Shown: one piece after another, positions 24,477 to 32,121 of the stretch
Position numbering within the stretch: the first letter of the stretch is position 1
Layout: each line of letters begins with the position of its first letter
Assembly (NCBI RefSeq): GCF_025643595.1
Contig: NZ_CP102826.1
Location: forward strand, 4,030,001 to 4,094,000
Direction of reading: 5' to 3'
From: Saccharopolyspora rosea
GTDB lineage: Bacteria; Actinomycetota; Actinomycetes; Mycobacteriales; Pseudonocardiaceae
Length of the DNA: 64,000 nucleotides
The notes under the pieces: model-generated
What the model saw: only the letters and a program-made list of their open reading frames with translations
Told to the model about the DNA's origin: nothing
Databases searched by the model: none
Position numbers and translations under genes: made by a program

Positions 24477-26104
24477 CGCCCGCACCGCCGGATCAGGAGC
24501 GGGCCGAGCACGAGCACGTCGATCGGCGCCGCGCCGAAGCACTCCAGGGCGTCGACGGGGCTGTCGACCAGCGGCCGCCCGGCCGTGTTGAAGCTGGTGT
24601 TGATGACCGCGGGCAGCCCGGTGCGGCGTTCGAACGCCGCCAGCATCCGCGCGAGCACCGGTTCGTCCGCGCGGTCGACGGTCTGGACCCGCGCGGTGCC
24701 GTCCACGTGCACCGCCGCCGGGATCCGGTCGCGCCACCGCGGCGCGACGTCGTGCACGAACAGCATGTGCGGGCTCGGCAGCGGCCCCCGGGAGAACAGC
24801 TCGGCAGCCCGCTCGGCGAGCACCATCGGCGCCACCGGGCGGAACTGCTCGCGGCCCTTGACCTCGTTGAGCCGTTCGGTGTTCGCCGCGTGGCCGGGGT
24901 GGGCGAACAGCGACCGGTGGCCCAGCGCGCGCGGGCCGAACTCGGCCCGGCCGTCGAACCAGCCCACGATCTCGTTGCGCGCCAACGCCTCGGCCGCCGC
25001 CTCCGCGACGTCGTCCGGTTCCTCGTACCGCAGCGCCGCGGATTCCACTGTGGACTTCAACGCCGCGTCGGACCACCCGCGCCCCAGATCGGCGCCGGGC
25101 ATCGGCCGGATCGCTTCGCCGTGCTCGGCGGCCAGGTGCAGCGCCGCGCCGAGCGCCGTCCCGGCGTCACCGGCGGCGGGCTGCACCCACACCCGCTCGA
25201 ACGGCCCCTCGTCGGCGATGCGGGTGTTGGCCACGCAGTTGAGCGCGACACCGCCCGCCAACGCCAGGTTCGGCGATCCGGTCCGGTGGTGCAGCCAATC
25301 CGCCTGCGCCAGCAGGACTTCCTCCAACCGCGCCTGCACGCTCGCGGCCAGCCGGAGGTGCTCCTCGCGGATCTCGCCGCCGGGTGGTCGCGGCGGGGCC
25401 CAGCGCGTCCAGTCGATCGGTGCCACCTCGAAGTGCCCGTCGCCGGTGGGGCGCAGCAGATCGGCGAAATCGGCCTGGTAGATCGGTTTCGCGTAGGAGG
25501 CCATCGCCATGACCTTGTACTCGTCGCTGGAGCGGTGGAAACCCAGGTGTTCGGTGAGTTCCTCGTACATCAGGCCGAGCGAGTGGGGCAGGTGTTGCTC
25601 GGCGTGCACCAGCAGCCTCCCGCCGCGGTACTCTCCGGCCAGCGCCGACGTGCTCTCCCCGCGCCCGTCGACGGTCAGCACCGCGCAGTCGCCGAACGGC
25701 GCGGCCAGCCCCGTCGACGCGGCGTGCGCGACGTGGTGCGGCACGAACCGGACGATCTCCGGGTCCAGGCCGGGCAGCGCGGTCCGCAGGAACCTGGGCG
25801 CGCGGGCGGCGAACTCGGTGCGCAGTTCCTCCCAGTCCCCGTCGGTGCCGTCCAGGGAGTGGTCCACCAGGCGCGGATCGTAGGAGAAGGCGACCGCGTC
25901 CAGCCCGGACGCGTCCAGCCCGCCGTGCCGCAGGCACCACGCCGCGGACAGCTCGGGCTGTTCCCACGCGGCGAAGGGCACGGGCCGCTTGCCGTGCTTG
26001 CGGCGGGAGAACCGCTCCTCCTCGGCCGCCGCGACGATCTCGCCGTCGACGACGAGCGCGGCGGCGGGATCGTGGAACACCGCGTTGATTCCCAGGATGC
26101 GCAC
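24473..26104 (-). CDS. Carbamoyltransferase (NodU/CmcH family)
   Basis: The protein has 543 residues from the GTG at 26104, 6 nt after GGGAGGA. The N-terminal Kae1-like domain shows ILGINAVFHDPAAALVVDG, VPHHVAHAAS with metal-binding His, and LTVDGRGE. The C-terminal YrdC-like/carbamoyl-transfer part shows GPRALGHRSLFAHP and FRPVAPMVL, with AVINTSFN near the end. These enzymes transfer carbamoyl from carbamoyl phosphate through carbamoyl-adenylate to sugar hydroxyls (as in Nod factors and novobiocin). It heads the 11-gene operon, so a carbamoylated sugar, possibly heptose, is predicted. Confidence 0.92.
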   Translation of the reverse strand: MRILGINAVFHDPAAALVVDGEIVAAAEEERFSRRKHGKRPVPFAAWEQPELSAAWCLRHGGLDASGLDAVAFSYDPRLVDHSLDGTDGDWEELRTEFAARAPRFLRTALPGLDPEIVRFVPHHVAHAASTGLAAPFGDCAVLTVDGRGESTSALAGEYRGGRLLVHAEQHLPHSLGLMYEELTEHLGFHRSSDEYKVMAMASYAKPIYQADFADLLRPTGDGHFEVAPIDWTRWAPPRPPGGEIREEHLRLAASVQARLEEVLLAQADWLHHRTGSPNLALAGGVALNCVANTRIADEGPFERVWVQPAAGDAGTALGAALHLAAEHGEAIRPMPGADLGRGWSDAALKSTVESAALRYEEPDDVAEAAAEALARNEIVGWFDGRAEFGPRALGHRSLFAHPGHAANTERLNEVKGREQFRPVAPMVLAERAAELFSRGPLPSPHMLFVHDVAPRWRDRIPAAVHVDGTARVQTVDRADEPVLARMLAAFERRTGLPAVINTSFNTAGRPLVDSPVDALECFGAAPIDVLVLGPLLIRRCGR

Positions 26105-26258
26105 GCTGTTCCTCCCGGAGCATCTCGTGGGGCTACTCAGTTCACTACCCTGCGAAGCGGCGGACAAACCCCGCGCGACCGCCGCCGCGCAGGACGGGAG
26201 ATCCTCCGTCACGCTCCGGAGACGACTACCGCGCACCGGCGCGGGGTACTCCGGTGCC

Positions 26259-27161
26259 ATGCGAGTCCTGATCGCGGGCTGGCCGAGCTTCCCGGACGGC
26301 GAGGCGACCGCCGGGGACGTGGCGAGCATGCACCACGTCGCGGAATCCCTGTGGCAGCACGGGATTTCCTCCGACTGCGCGTGGAGCCCGAACTTCCGGC
26401 CCGACGGCGCGGCGCTCGACGACCTCTCCCCCGGCGACTACACGCACCTGGTCTTCGTGTGCGGACCCGCGCACGGCCGCCAGGTCGAACGGTTGCACTC
26501 CCGCTTCCCGGAATGCCGGCGGCTGGCGGTCGGCGTCACCGTGATCGACCCGGACGATCCGGCGGTGATCGGGTTCCACGCGGTTTTCCCGCGCGACGGC
26601 GCGGATTCCGCTCCCTCCCGCGATCTCACCGTGCCGCTCGCACCGCCCGCGCGGCCGGTGTTCGGCGTCGTCACCGCACCGGCGCAGCCGGAGTACGGCG
26701 CGCGCCGCAGGCACGACGAGGTGCACCGGGCGCTGTACGGCTGGCTGTCCGCCACCGACTGCGCCCCGCTGCCGCTCGACACCCGGCTCGATCCCGCGAA
26801 CTGGCGCCATTGCTCCACAGTGGATCAGTTCGTGGCCCTGGTCGACCGCACCGATCTGGTCGTCACGACCCGGCTGCACGGCTTGGTCTTCGCGCTGGCC
26901 CGGGGTGTTCCGGCTCTCGCGGTGGACCCGGTGGCCGGCGGCGGCAAGGTGACCGCGCAGGCGGCGGCGTGGCACTGGCCCGTGGTCACGGCCGACGCGC
27001 TGCTCGCCGACCCGGCGGTGCTGGACGGCGCGAGCGGCTGGTGCCTGTCGGCGTTGGGACGGGCCGCCGCCCGCACCCGCGCGGACGGCGGCGGATCGCC
27101 GCTCATCCCGGCACTGCTGGACGATCTGCTCGCGGGGGCCGGATGCGCACCACGGTCGTGA
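26259..27161 (+). CDS. Polysaccharide pyruvyltransferase-family protein
   Basis: The protein has 300 residues. RVLIAGWPSFPDGEATAGD at the N terminus and TTRLHGLVFALARGVPALAV near residue 210 are characteristic of the WcaK/CsaB family, which adds ketal-linked pyruvate to surface sugars. It is shorter than many members. It is divergent from the carbamoyltransferase operon (154-bp spacer) and overlaps the following GT2 by 19 bp, so it is part of the same locus. Confidence 0.82.
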   Translation: MRVLIAGWPSFPDGEATAGDVASMHHVAESLWQHGISSDCAWSPNFRPDGAALDDLSPGDYTHLVFVCGPAHGRQVERLHSRFPECRRLAVGVTVIDPDDPAVIGFHAVFPRDGADSAPSRDLTVPLAPPARPVFGVVTAPAQPEYGARRRHDEVHRALYGWLSATDCAPLPLDTRLDPANWRHCSTVDQFVALVDRTDLVVTTRLHGLVFALARGVPALAVDPVAGGGKVTAQAAAWHWPVVTADALLADPAVLDGASGWCLSALGRAAARTRADGGGSPLIPALLDDLLAGAGCAPRS

Positions 27162-28021
27162 TCGCCACCCGCAACCGGTGCGGGGAGCTGCTGCGCACCC
27201 TGGACCGGCTGCACCGGCTGCGGCCGGTGCCGCCGATCGTGGTGGTCGACAACGCCTCCCGCGACGACACCCCGCGAGCGGTGCGCGCCGCACACCCGGA
27301 CGTCCGCCTGATCACCGCGCCCCGCAACCTCGGCGCGATCGCGCGCAACCTCGGCGTGCTGTGCTCCCGCACGCCCTACATCGCCTTCAGCGACGACGAC
27401 TCGTGGTGGGCGCCCGGCGCGCTGCGGCGCGCCGAGGCGGTCCTGGACGCCTGCCCGCACGTGGCGCTGGTCGCGGCGAAAACCCTGGTATCCCAGGAGA
27501 ACCGGCCGGACCCGGTGAACGCGCTGATGGCGTGCTCCCCGCTGCGCACCGCCGACGGGCTGCCCGGCCCGCGGATCCTCGGTTTCACCGCCTGCGCGGC
27601 GGTGGTGCGCCGCGCGGCGTTCCAGCAGACCCGCGGATTCGACCGCACGGTGTTCTTCGGCGGGGAGGAACGGCTGCTGTCCTACGACCTCGCCGCGGCC
27701 GGGTGGGACCTGGTCTACGTCGACGACGTCGTCGCCCACCACCACCCGTCCCCGGCCCGCACGTCCGCGACGACCCGGCGGGCGCTGGAACTGCGCAACG
27801 ACGTGCTGATCGCGTGGATGCGGCGCCCCCCGGACCTCGCGCTGTCGCGCACCGGCAGGCTGGCGCGCGACGCCGTCGGCGACGCACCGAGCCGGCGCGC
27901 CCTGGCCGCGGCGCTGTGCCGCCTGCCGCGCGCCCTGGCGCGGCGGCGGCGCCTGCCCTCGCCCGTCGAGCACGAGGTGTCCCTGCTGGAGCACGCGCAC
28001 GGCCACGGACCGGGGAGCTGA
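27143..28021 (+). CDS. GT2-family glycosyltransferase
   Basis: The protein has 292 residues. The GT-A fold shows TTVVIATRNRCGELLRTLD, VVVDNASRDDT, and AFSDDDSWW as the DxD region, then GEERLLSYDLAAAGW. It is paralogous to the GT2 encoded at 29640-30539. The rhamnosyl- or galactofuranosyl-type GT2 folds are the nearest guess; donor unknown. Its TGA (28019-28021) is the insertion target of MITE copy 3. Confidence 0.88.
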   Translation: MRTTVVIATRNRCGELLRTLDRLHRLRPVPPIVVVDNASRDDTPRAVRAAHPDVRLITAPRNLGAIARNLGVLCSRTPYIAFSDDDSWWAPGALRRAEAVLDACPHVALVAAKTLVSQENRPDPVNALMACSPLRTADGLPGPRILGFTACAAVVRRAAFQQTRGFDRTVFFGGEERLLSYDLAAAGWDLVYVDDVVAHHHPSPARTSATTRRALELRNDVLIAWMRRPPDLALSRTGRLARDAVGDAPSRRALAAALCRLPRALARRRRLPSPVEHEVSLLEHAHGHGPGS

Positions 28022-28066
28022 GAGCCTGTCTTCGAACTCGTTGTGCGAGGCGGTGCCGGTGGCGGA
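28022..28066. mobile_element. MITE copy 3 (left-end remnant)
   Basis: The terminus GAGCCTGTCTTCGAACTCG and the next 25 bp (GCGAGGCGGTGCCGGTGGCGGA) match the family, then similarity stops. It begins immediately after the TGA stop codon of the GT2 gene. The right end is lost, apparently together with the 5' part of the next gene. This is the only copy found between codirectional genes. Confidence 0.75.
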
Positions 28067-28420
28067 CATGGCCTGCCTGCGCCTGGTCCCCGGCGGGGAG
28101 TGGCGTGCACCGACGACCGGTGCGCCCTCGTCGAATCGGCCCAGTTCCGCGGCGGTCCCGGCGCGCACGCCGCGCAGTCGCACCGCGCGGTGGTGGCCGA
28201 CGTCGCCGAGATCCGCACGCTGCGGCCCGAATTCGCCCGCGCCGCGCGGGAAGCCCGGATCTTCGGTTTCCTGGCCGCACCGCTGTTCCGCGGCGCGCGG
28301 CACGTCGGCACGTTCAGCTGGTACGCGCAGCGCTCGCACGCGCTGACCGAAGCCGCCGTCCCGGCCGCCGAACGCGCCTGCCGAGGACTGCTGCGGTTGC
28401 CGATCCGCCCGGGCGGGTAG
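28067..28420 (+). pseudogene. 5'-truncated GAF-domain gene
   Basis: The frame ending in TAG at 28418-28420 contains VACTDDRCALVESAQFRGG followed by a helix and FGFLAAPLFRGARHVGTFSWY, which matches the second half of the GAF domain seen in actinobacterial GAF-ANTAR regulators. The start of the GAF domain and any initiation signals are missing where the MITE remnant lies, and no ANTAR domain follows. I read it as a gene fragment. Alternatively a short protein may still be made from GTG 28043, within the MITE end. Confidence 0.5.
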
Positions 28421-28456
28421 TCCGCCGGGCGGACCCGGGTGCGGGAGGGATCGGCG

Positions 28457-29647
28457 TTGAAGGCACTGACCTGGCACGGCCCGCGCGACGTGCGGGTGGA
28501 GGACGTCCCGGACCCGCGGCTGCGGTTCCCCACCGACGCGATCATCAGCGTCACCTCCAGCGGCATCTGCGGTTCCGACCTGCACCTGTACGAGGTCCTC
28601 GCGCCGTTCCTGCACCCCGGCGACGTGCTCGGCCACGAACCCATGGGCATCGTGGAGGAGACCGGCTCCGCCGTCACCGGCCTGCGGGCCGGGGACCGCG
28701 TCGTGGTGCCGTTCAACATCGCCTGCGGGCACTGCTGGATGTGCCGACGCGGCCTGCACGCGCAGTGCGAGACGACGCAGGTCCGCGACCAGGGCAGCGG
28801 CGCGGCCCTGTTCGGCTACACCGAGCTGTACGGCCGGGTGCCGGGCGGCCAGGCCGAGTACCTGCGCGTCCCGCAGGCGCAGTTCGGCCCGATCAAGGTC
28901 CCGCACGGCCCGCCCGACGAGCGCTTCGTGTACCTGTCCGACGTGCTGCCGACCGCCTGGCAGGCCGTCGAGTACGCCGACATCCCGCCCGGGGGCTCGG
29001 TCGCGGTGATCGGCCTCGGACCGATCGGGCAGCTGAGCGCGCGCGTCGCCGCGCACCGCGGCGCCCGCGTCTTCGGCGTCGACCTGGTGCCCGAACGGCT
29101 GGCCATGGCCGAGCGGCACGGCGTCGAAGTGTTCGACGTCTCCGACGACGTCGTCGCGCAGCTGCGGGACCGCACCGACGGGCGCGGGCCGGACTCGGTG
29201 ATCGACGCCGTCGGCATGGAGGCGCACGGCTCGCCGGTGACCGAACTGGCGCAGAAGGTGGTGCGGTCGCTGCCGGACGCGATCGCCCGCCCGCTGATGA
29301 ACCGGGTCGGCGTCGACCGGCTGTCCGCGCTGTACCTGTGCGTCGACCTGGTGCGCCGGGGCGGGACGATCTCGCTCAGCGGTGTCTACGGCGGCATGGC
29401 CGACCCGCTGCCGATGCTCGCGCTGTTCGACAAGGGCGTGCGCATCGCGATGGGCCAGGCCCACGTCCGCCGCTGGATCGACGACCTGATGCCGCTGGTC
29501 CAGGACGACTCCGACCCGCTGGGCGTGTTCGACCTGACCACCCACCGGCTCCCGCTGTCCGAGGCACCGCGCGGCTACGACCTGTTCCAGCGCAAGGCCG
29601 ACGGCGCGATCAAGGTCCTGCTGCACCCGGGGGTCACGGGTGACTGA
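28457..29647 (+). CDS. Zinc-dependent alcohol dehydrogenase family protein
   Basis: The protein has 396 residues from the TTG at 28457, 8 nt after GGGAGGGA; a GTG at 28439 precedes that site. MDR-family features are GICGSDLHLYE (catalytic zinc Cys), GHEPMG (catalytic His/Glu), the structural zinc cysteines CGHCWMCRRGLHAQC and the Rossmann motif VIGLGPIGQ. The long insert after it is typical of glutathione-independent formaldehyde-dehydrogenase-like members. The substrate is unknown. The downstream GT2 starts 8 bp inside its end, so the two are co-expressed. Confidence 0.88.
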   Translation: MKALTWHGPRDVRVEDVPDPRLRFPTDAIISVTSSGICGSDLHLYEVLAPFLHPGDVLGHEPMGIVEETGSAVTGLRAGDRVVVPFNIACGHCWMCRRGLHAQCETTQVRDQGSGAALFGYTELYGRVPGGQAEYLRVPQAQFGPIKVPHGPPDERFVYLSDVLPTAWQAVEYADIPPGGSVAVIGLGPIGQLSARVAAHRGARVFGVDLVPERLAMAERHGVEVFDVSDDVVAQLRDRTDGRGPDSVIDAVGMEAHGSPVTELAQKVVRSLPDAIARPLMNRVGVDRLSALYLCVDLVRRGGTISLSGVYGGMADPLPMLALFDKGVRIAMGQAHVRRWIDDLMPLVQDDSDPLGVFDLTTHRLPLSEAPRGYDLFQRKADGAIKVLLHPGVTGD

Positions 29648-30539
29648 CGCACCGCGCACCACCGTGGTGCTCATGACGCACAACCGGTGCGCCGAGGTGG
29701 TGCGCACCCTCGACCACATGACCGGCCTGCCGGAACGGCCGCCGATCATCGCCGTCGACAACGGCTCCGCGGACGGCACGGCCGACCGCATCGCCGCCCG
29801 GTTCCCGCAGGTGCGGTTGCTGCGGTCGGAGACCAACCTGGGCGCGGTGGCGCGCAACCGGGCGGTGCGGCACGCCGGGACCCGCTACGTCTCCTTCTGC
29901 GACGACGACACCCGCTGGCAGCCGGGAGCGCTCGACCGGGCCGCCGACCTGCTCGACCGGCACCCGGACATCGCCGCGGTGATGGGCCGCTGCCTGGTGG
30001 AACCCGACCTCACCGAGGACCCGCTCACCCCGGAACTGCGCCACTCACCGGTGCCCGCTCCCGCGTGGCTGCCCGGACCGGCCCTGATGAGCGTGATGGC
30101 CGGGCTGACGACGATCCGCGTGTCGGCGTTCGAGCAGGCGGGCGGGTTCTCGCCGCGGCTGTGGCTGGGCGGCGAGGAGGAACTGCTCGCGCTGGACCTG
30201 GTCTCCCGCGGCTGGTGGCTGTGCTGGGTGCCGGACGTGGTGATCCACCACGCCCCGTCCCGCGACCGCGACGCCCGGCAGCGGCGCCGCCTCGGCATCC
30301 GCAACGCGCTGTGGACGACGTGGCTGCGCCGCCCCGCCTCCAGCTGCCTGCGCCGCACGGCGGCGGTGCTGTCCTCCGCGCCCAAGGACCGGCACACCGC
30401 CCGCGCGCTGGCCGCGGCGCTGCGCGAACTCCCCTGGGTGCTGCGCGAACGCCGCGTGGTGCCACCGGAAACCGAACGCCGCCTGCGCCTGCTGGAAGAA
30501 CCGCAGCGCCACTCGACGGCCCGCCGCTACGTCGGCTGA
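29640..30539 (+). CDS. GT2-family glycosyltransferase
   Basis: The protein has 299 residues and is a paralogue of the GT2 at 27143-28021 (shared TTVVLMTHNRCAEVVRTLD, AVARNRAVRHAGTRYVSF-CDDD, GGEEELLALDLVSRGWW). The GTG start lies inside the dehydrogenase gene. Like its paralogue, its TGA stop (30537-30539) is immediately followed by a MITE. Donor and acceptor are unknown; a role in the glycan locus is inferred from position. Confidence 0.88.
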   Translation: MTDAPRTTVVLMTHNRCAEVVRTLDHMTGLPERPPIIAVDNGSADGTADRIAARFPQVRLLRSETNLGAVARNRAVRHAGTRYVSFCDDDTRWQPGALDRAADLLDRHPDIAAVMGRCLVEPDLTEDPLTPELRHSPVPAPAWLPGPALMSVMAGLTTIRVSAFEQAGGFSPRLWLGGEEELLALDLVSRGWWLCWVPDVVIHHAPSRDRDARQRRRLGIRNALWTTWLRRPASSCLRRTAAVLSSAPKDRHTARALAAALRELPWVLRERRVVPPETERRLRLLEEPQRHSTARRYVG

Positions 30540-30682
30540 GGGCCTGTCTTCGAACTCTTTTTGGGTGGCGGTGCCGGTAGCGGAACCTCAGCGGCGGTGC
30601 CAGCGGCGAGACCGCTCACCGAAAGAGAAAGCGGCCCCGCCGCTTGCCACGTCCCGTCGGAACCAAGTTCAAAGACAGGCAC
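30540..30682. mobile_element. MITE copy 4 (short form, complete, 143 bp)
   Basis: The left end GGGCCTGTCTTCGAACTC begins directly after the GT2 stop codon TGA; the right end is CAAGTTCAAAGACAGGCAC. The right flank is TCG, so the TGA duplication has decayed or one side has changed. The interior has the family hairpin AAGCGGC-CCC-GCCGCTT with AAAGAGAAA on its left, so the U-rich run follows in minus-strand RNA. It lies just past the 3' end of the convergent IclR gene, for which it could act as terminator. Confidence 0.85.
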
Positions 30683-30709
30683 TCGATCGGAGCCCGAGCG
30701 CGGGCCGAG

Positions 30710-31420
30710 CTACCCCACCTGCGCCCCGATGGCGTTCGCGGCGGCCTGGAGGCGTTCGGCCAGTTCGCCGGGCGAGCGGTCGCTGGAGACGTAGACGACC
30801 GCGACGGCCGCGCTCACCCGGCCCCGCGAGGGGATCGGCACGGCGACCGCCGACAGTCCGGGGATGACCTCGTCGTGACTGGTCGCGAAACCGTCGCGGC
30901 GGGCCTGCGCGACGCGCCCGGCGACCTCGGCACCGCGGTCGTCCGCGCCGAGCAGCATCAGCAGCGCGATGCCGGGCGCCCCGCGGTCGAGCGGGTGCCG
31001 GGTGCCCGGGTGCTCGGCGACCGCGCCCGCCGCCCGCCGGGGTTCGACGCTGGCCAGCGTCACGCACTCGTCGTGGTCGTGCACCACGACGAAGCACGTC
31101 ATCGACAGATCCGCCGCCACAGCGGCGAGTTCGGGCACCGCGACGCTCTGCAGGTCCCGCGCGACACCGTGCGCCAGCACGGCCAGCCCGGCTCCGACCG
31201 CGCAGCGCCCGGCCGGATCCCGCGCCACCAGGCGGTGGTCCTCCAGCGTGCGCACGATGCGGTAGACGATCGAGCGGTGCACGCCGAGTTCGGCGGCCAC
31301 CTCGTCGATGCTGAGCGGGCGTTCCGCCCCGGCCAACACCTCCAGCACCCGGATGCCGCGCGAGAGCGTCTGCGACCGCGCCACGCCGTTCTTCGACCGC
31401 TCGACCATGTCGGCGAACAT
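30710..31420 (-). CDS. IclR-family transcriptional regulator
   Basis: The protein has 236 residues from the ATG at 31420, 9 nt after AAGGGG. The winged helix (about 13-70; SRGIRVLEVLAGAERPLSIDEVAAELG-VHRSIVYRIVRTLE) is followed by the effector domain (about 85-236), which includes HPLDRGAPGIALL. IclR regulators often control aromatic degradation. This one is divergent from the HpaC/HpaB-like pair, and a PcaR-like palindrome lies between, so it is the likely regulator of that operon. Confidence 0.9.
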   Translation of the reverse strand: MFADMVERSKNGVARSQTLSRGIRVLEVLAGAERPLSIDEVAAELGVHRSIVYRIVRTLEDHRLVARDPAGRCAVGAGLAVLAHGVARDLQSVAVPELAAVAADLSMTCFVVVHDHDECVTLASVEPRRAAGAVAEHPGTRHPLDRGAPGIALLMLLGADDRGAEVAGRVAQARRDGFATSHDEVIPGLSAVAVPIPSRGRVSAAVAVVYVSSDRSPGELAERLQAAANAIGAQVG

Positions 31421-31481
31421 AGCCGCCACCCCCTTGTGCCGCCGCTCACATCCGTCTAGCGTTCCAAAAGAGAAACGAGAG

Positions 31482-31494
31482 TTCGATTATCGAA
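31482..31494. promoter_or_regulatory. Candidate IclR operator (TTCGATTATCGAA)
   Basis: A perfect 13-bp palindrome TTCGAT-T-ATCGAA sits midway between the divergent IclR and flavin reductase genes. With its flanks (GTTCGATTATCGAAT) it resembles the GTTCGATAATCGCAC site reported for PcaR-type IclR regulators. Two direct repeats ATCGA(A/G)TCCTAGCC follow at once. Binding is inferred. Confidence 0.6.
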
Positions 31495-31560
31495 TCCTAG
31501 CCCTATCGAGTCCTAGCCGCAGCGCCGAATTCACCGCGCACGCACAGGGATGTGGTTGCG

Positions 31561-32073
31561 ATGTCCCGGCCCCAGCTCCCGCGCACCGACGACGTCCGCA
31601 CCCGCCGATTCCGCTCCTGCCTCGGCCGGTTCGCCACCGGGGTCACGGTGGTCACCTTCGACGGGCCCGGCGGGCGCCGGGGATTCACCGCCAACTCCTT
31701 CACGTCCGTGTCGATGGACCCGCCCCTGGTGCTCGTCGCCGTGGCGCGCGGCGCCCGCGCGCACGACGAACTGCCCGGACGTCCGTTCGCGATCAACGTC
31801 CTCGGCGCCGAGCAGCAGGCGCTGGCCCTGCACTTCGCCGGACGTCCCCAGGTGGAACCCGAGTGGATCGACGACGGCACCGCACCCCGGTTGGCGGGGG
31901 TCCTGGCGCACCTGGAATGCCGCCCGTGGCGCACCTACGACGGCGGCGACCACAGCCTGCACGTCGGCGAGGTCGTGGACTTCGACTACCGCGCCGGGGA
32001 CCTCCTCGGCTTCGCCAACAGCCGCTTCGTCGCGGTCCAGGAACCGGTCCTCGGCATGGAACACCTGCTCTGA
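31561..32073 (+). CDS. Flavin reductase, small component (HpaC/HsaB type)
   Basis: The protein has 170 residues from the ATG at 31561. The flavin reductase-like fold shows CLGRFATGVTVVTF, GFTANSFTSVSMDPPLVLV and the FAINVLG segment, all typical of the NADH:FMN/FAD reductases that feed reduced flavin to two-component monooxygenases. It precedes the HpaB-like oxygenase by 48 bp and is divergent from the IclR regulator. Confidence 0.9.
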   Translation: MSRPQLPRTDDVRTRRFRSCLGRFATGVTVVTFDGPGGRRGFTANSFTSVSMDPPLVLVAVARGARAHDELPGRPFAINVLGAEQQALALHFAGRPQVEPEWIDDGTAPRLAGVLAHLECRPWRTYDGGDHSLHVGEVVDFDYRAGDLLGFANSRFVAVQEPVLGMEHLL

Positions 32074-32121
32074 AATCGCCCCACAGCAGTACGCCGCTCG
32101 AAAACCCAGGAGGGAAGCCAG

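Noticed and set aside
11319-30539. Antibiotic (PKS/NRPS-type) biosynthetic cluster
   Set aside because: No ketosynthase, adenylation, terpene or other scaffold enzyme occurs in the sugar and glycosyltransferase locus; a glycan is the simpler reading.
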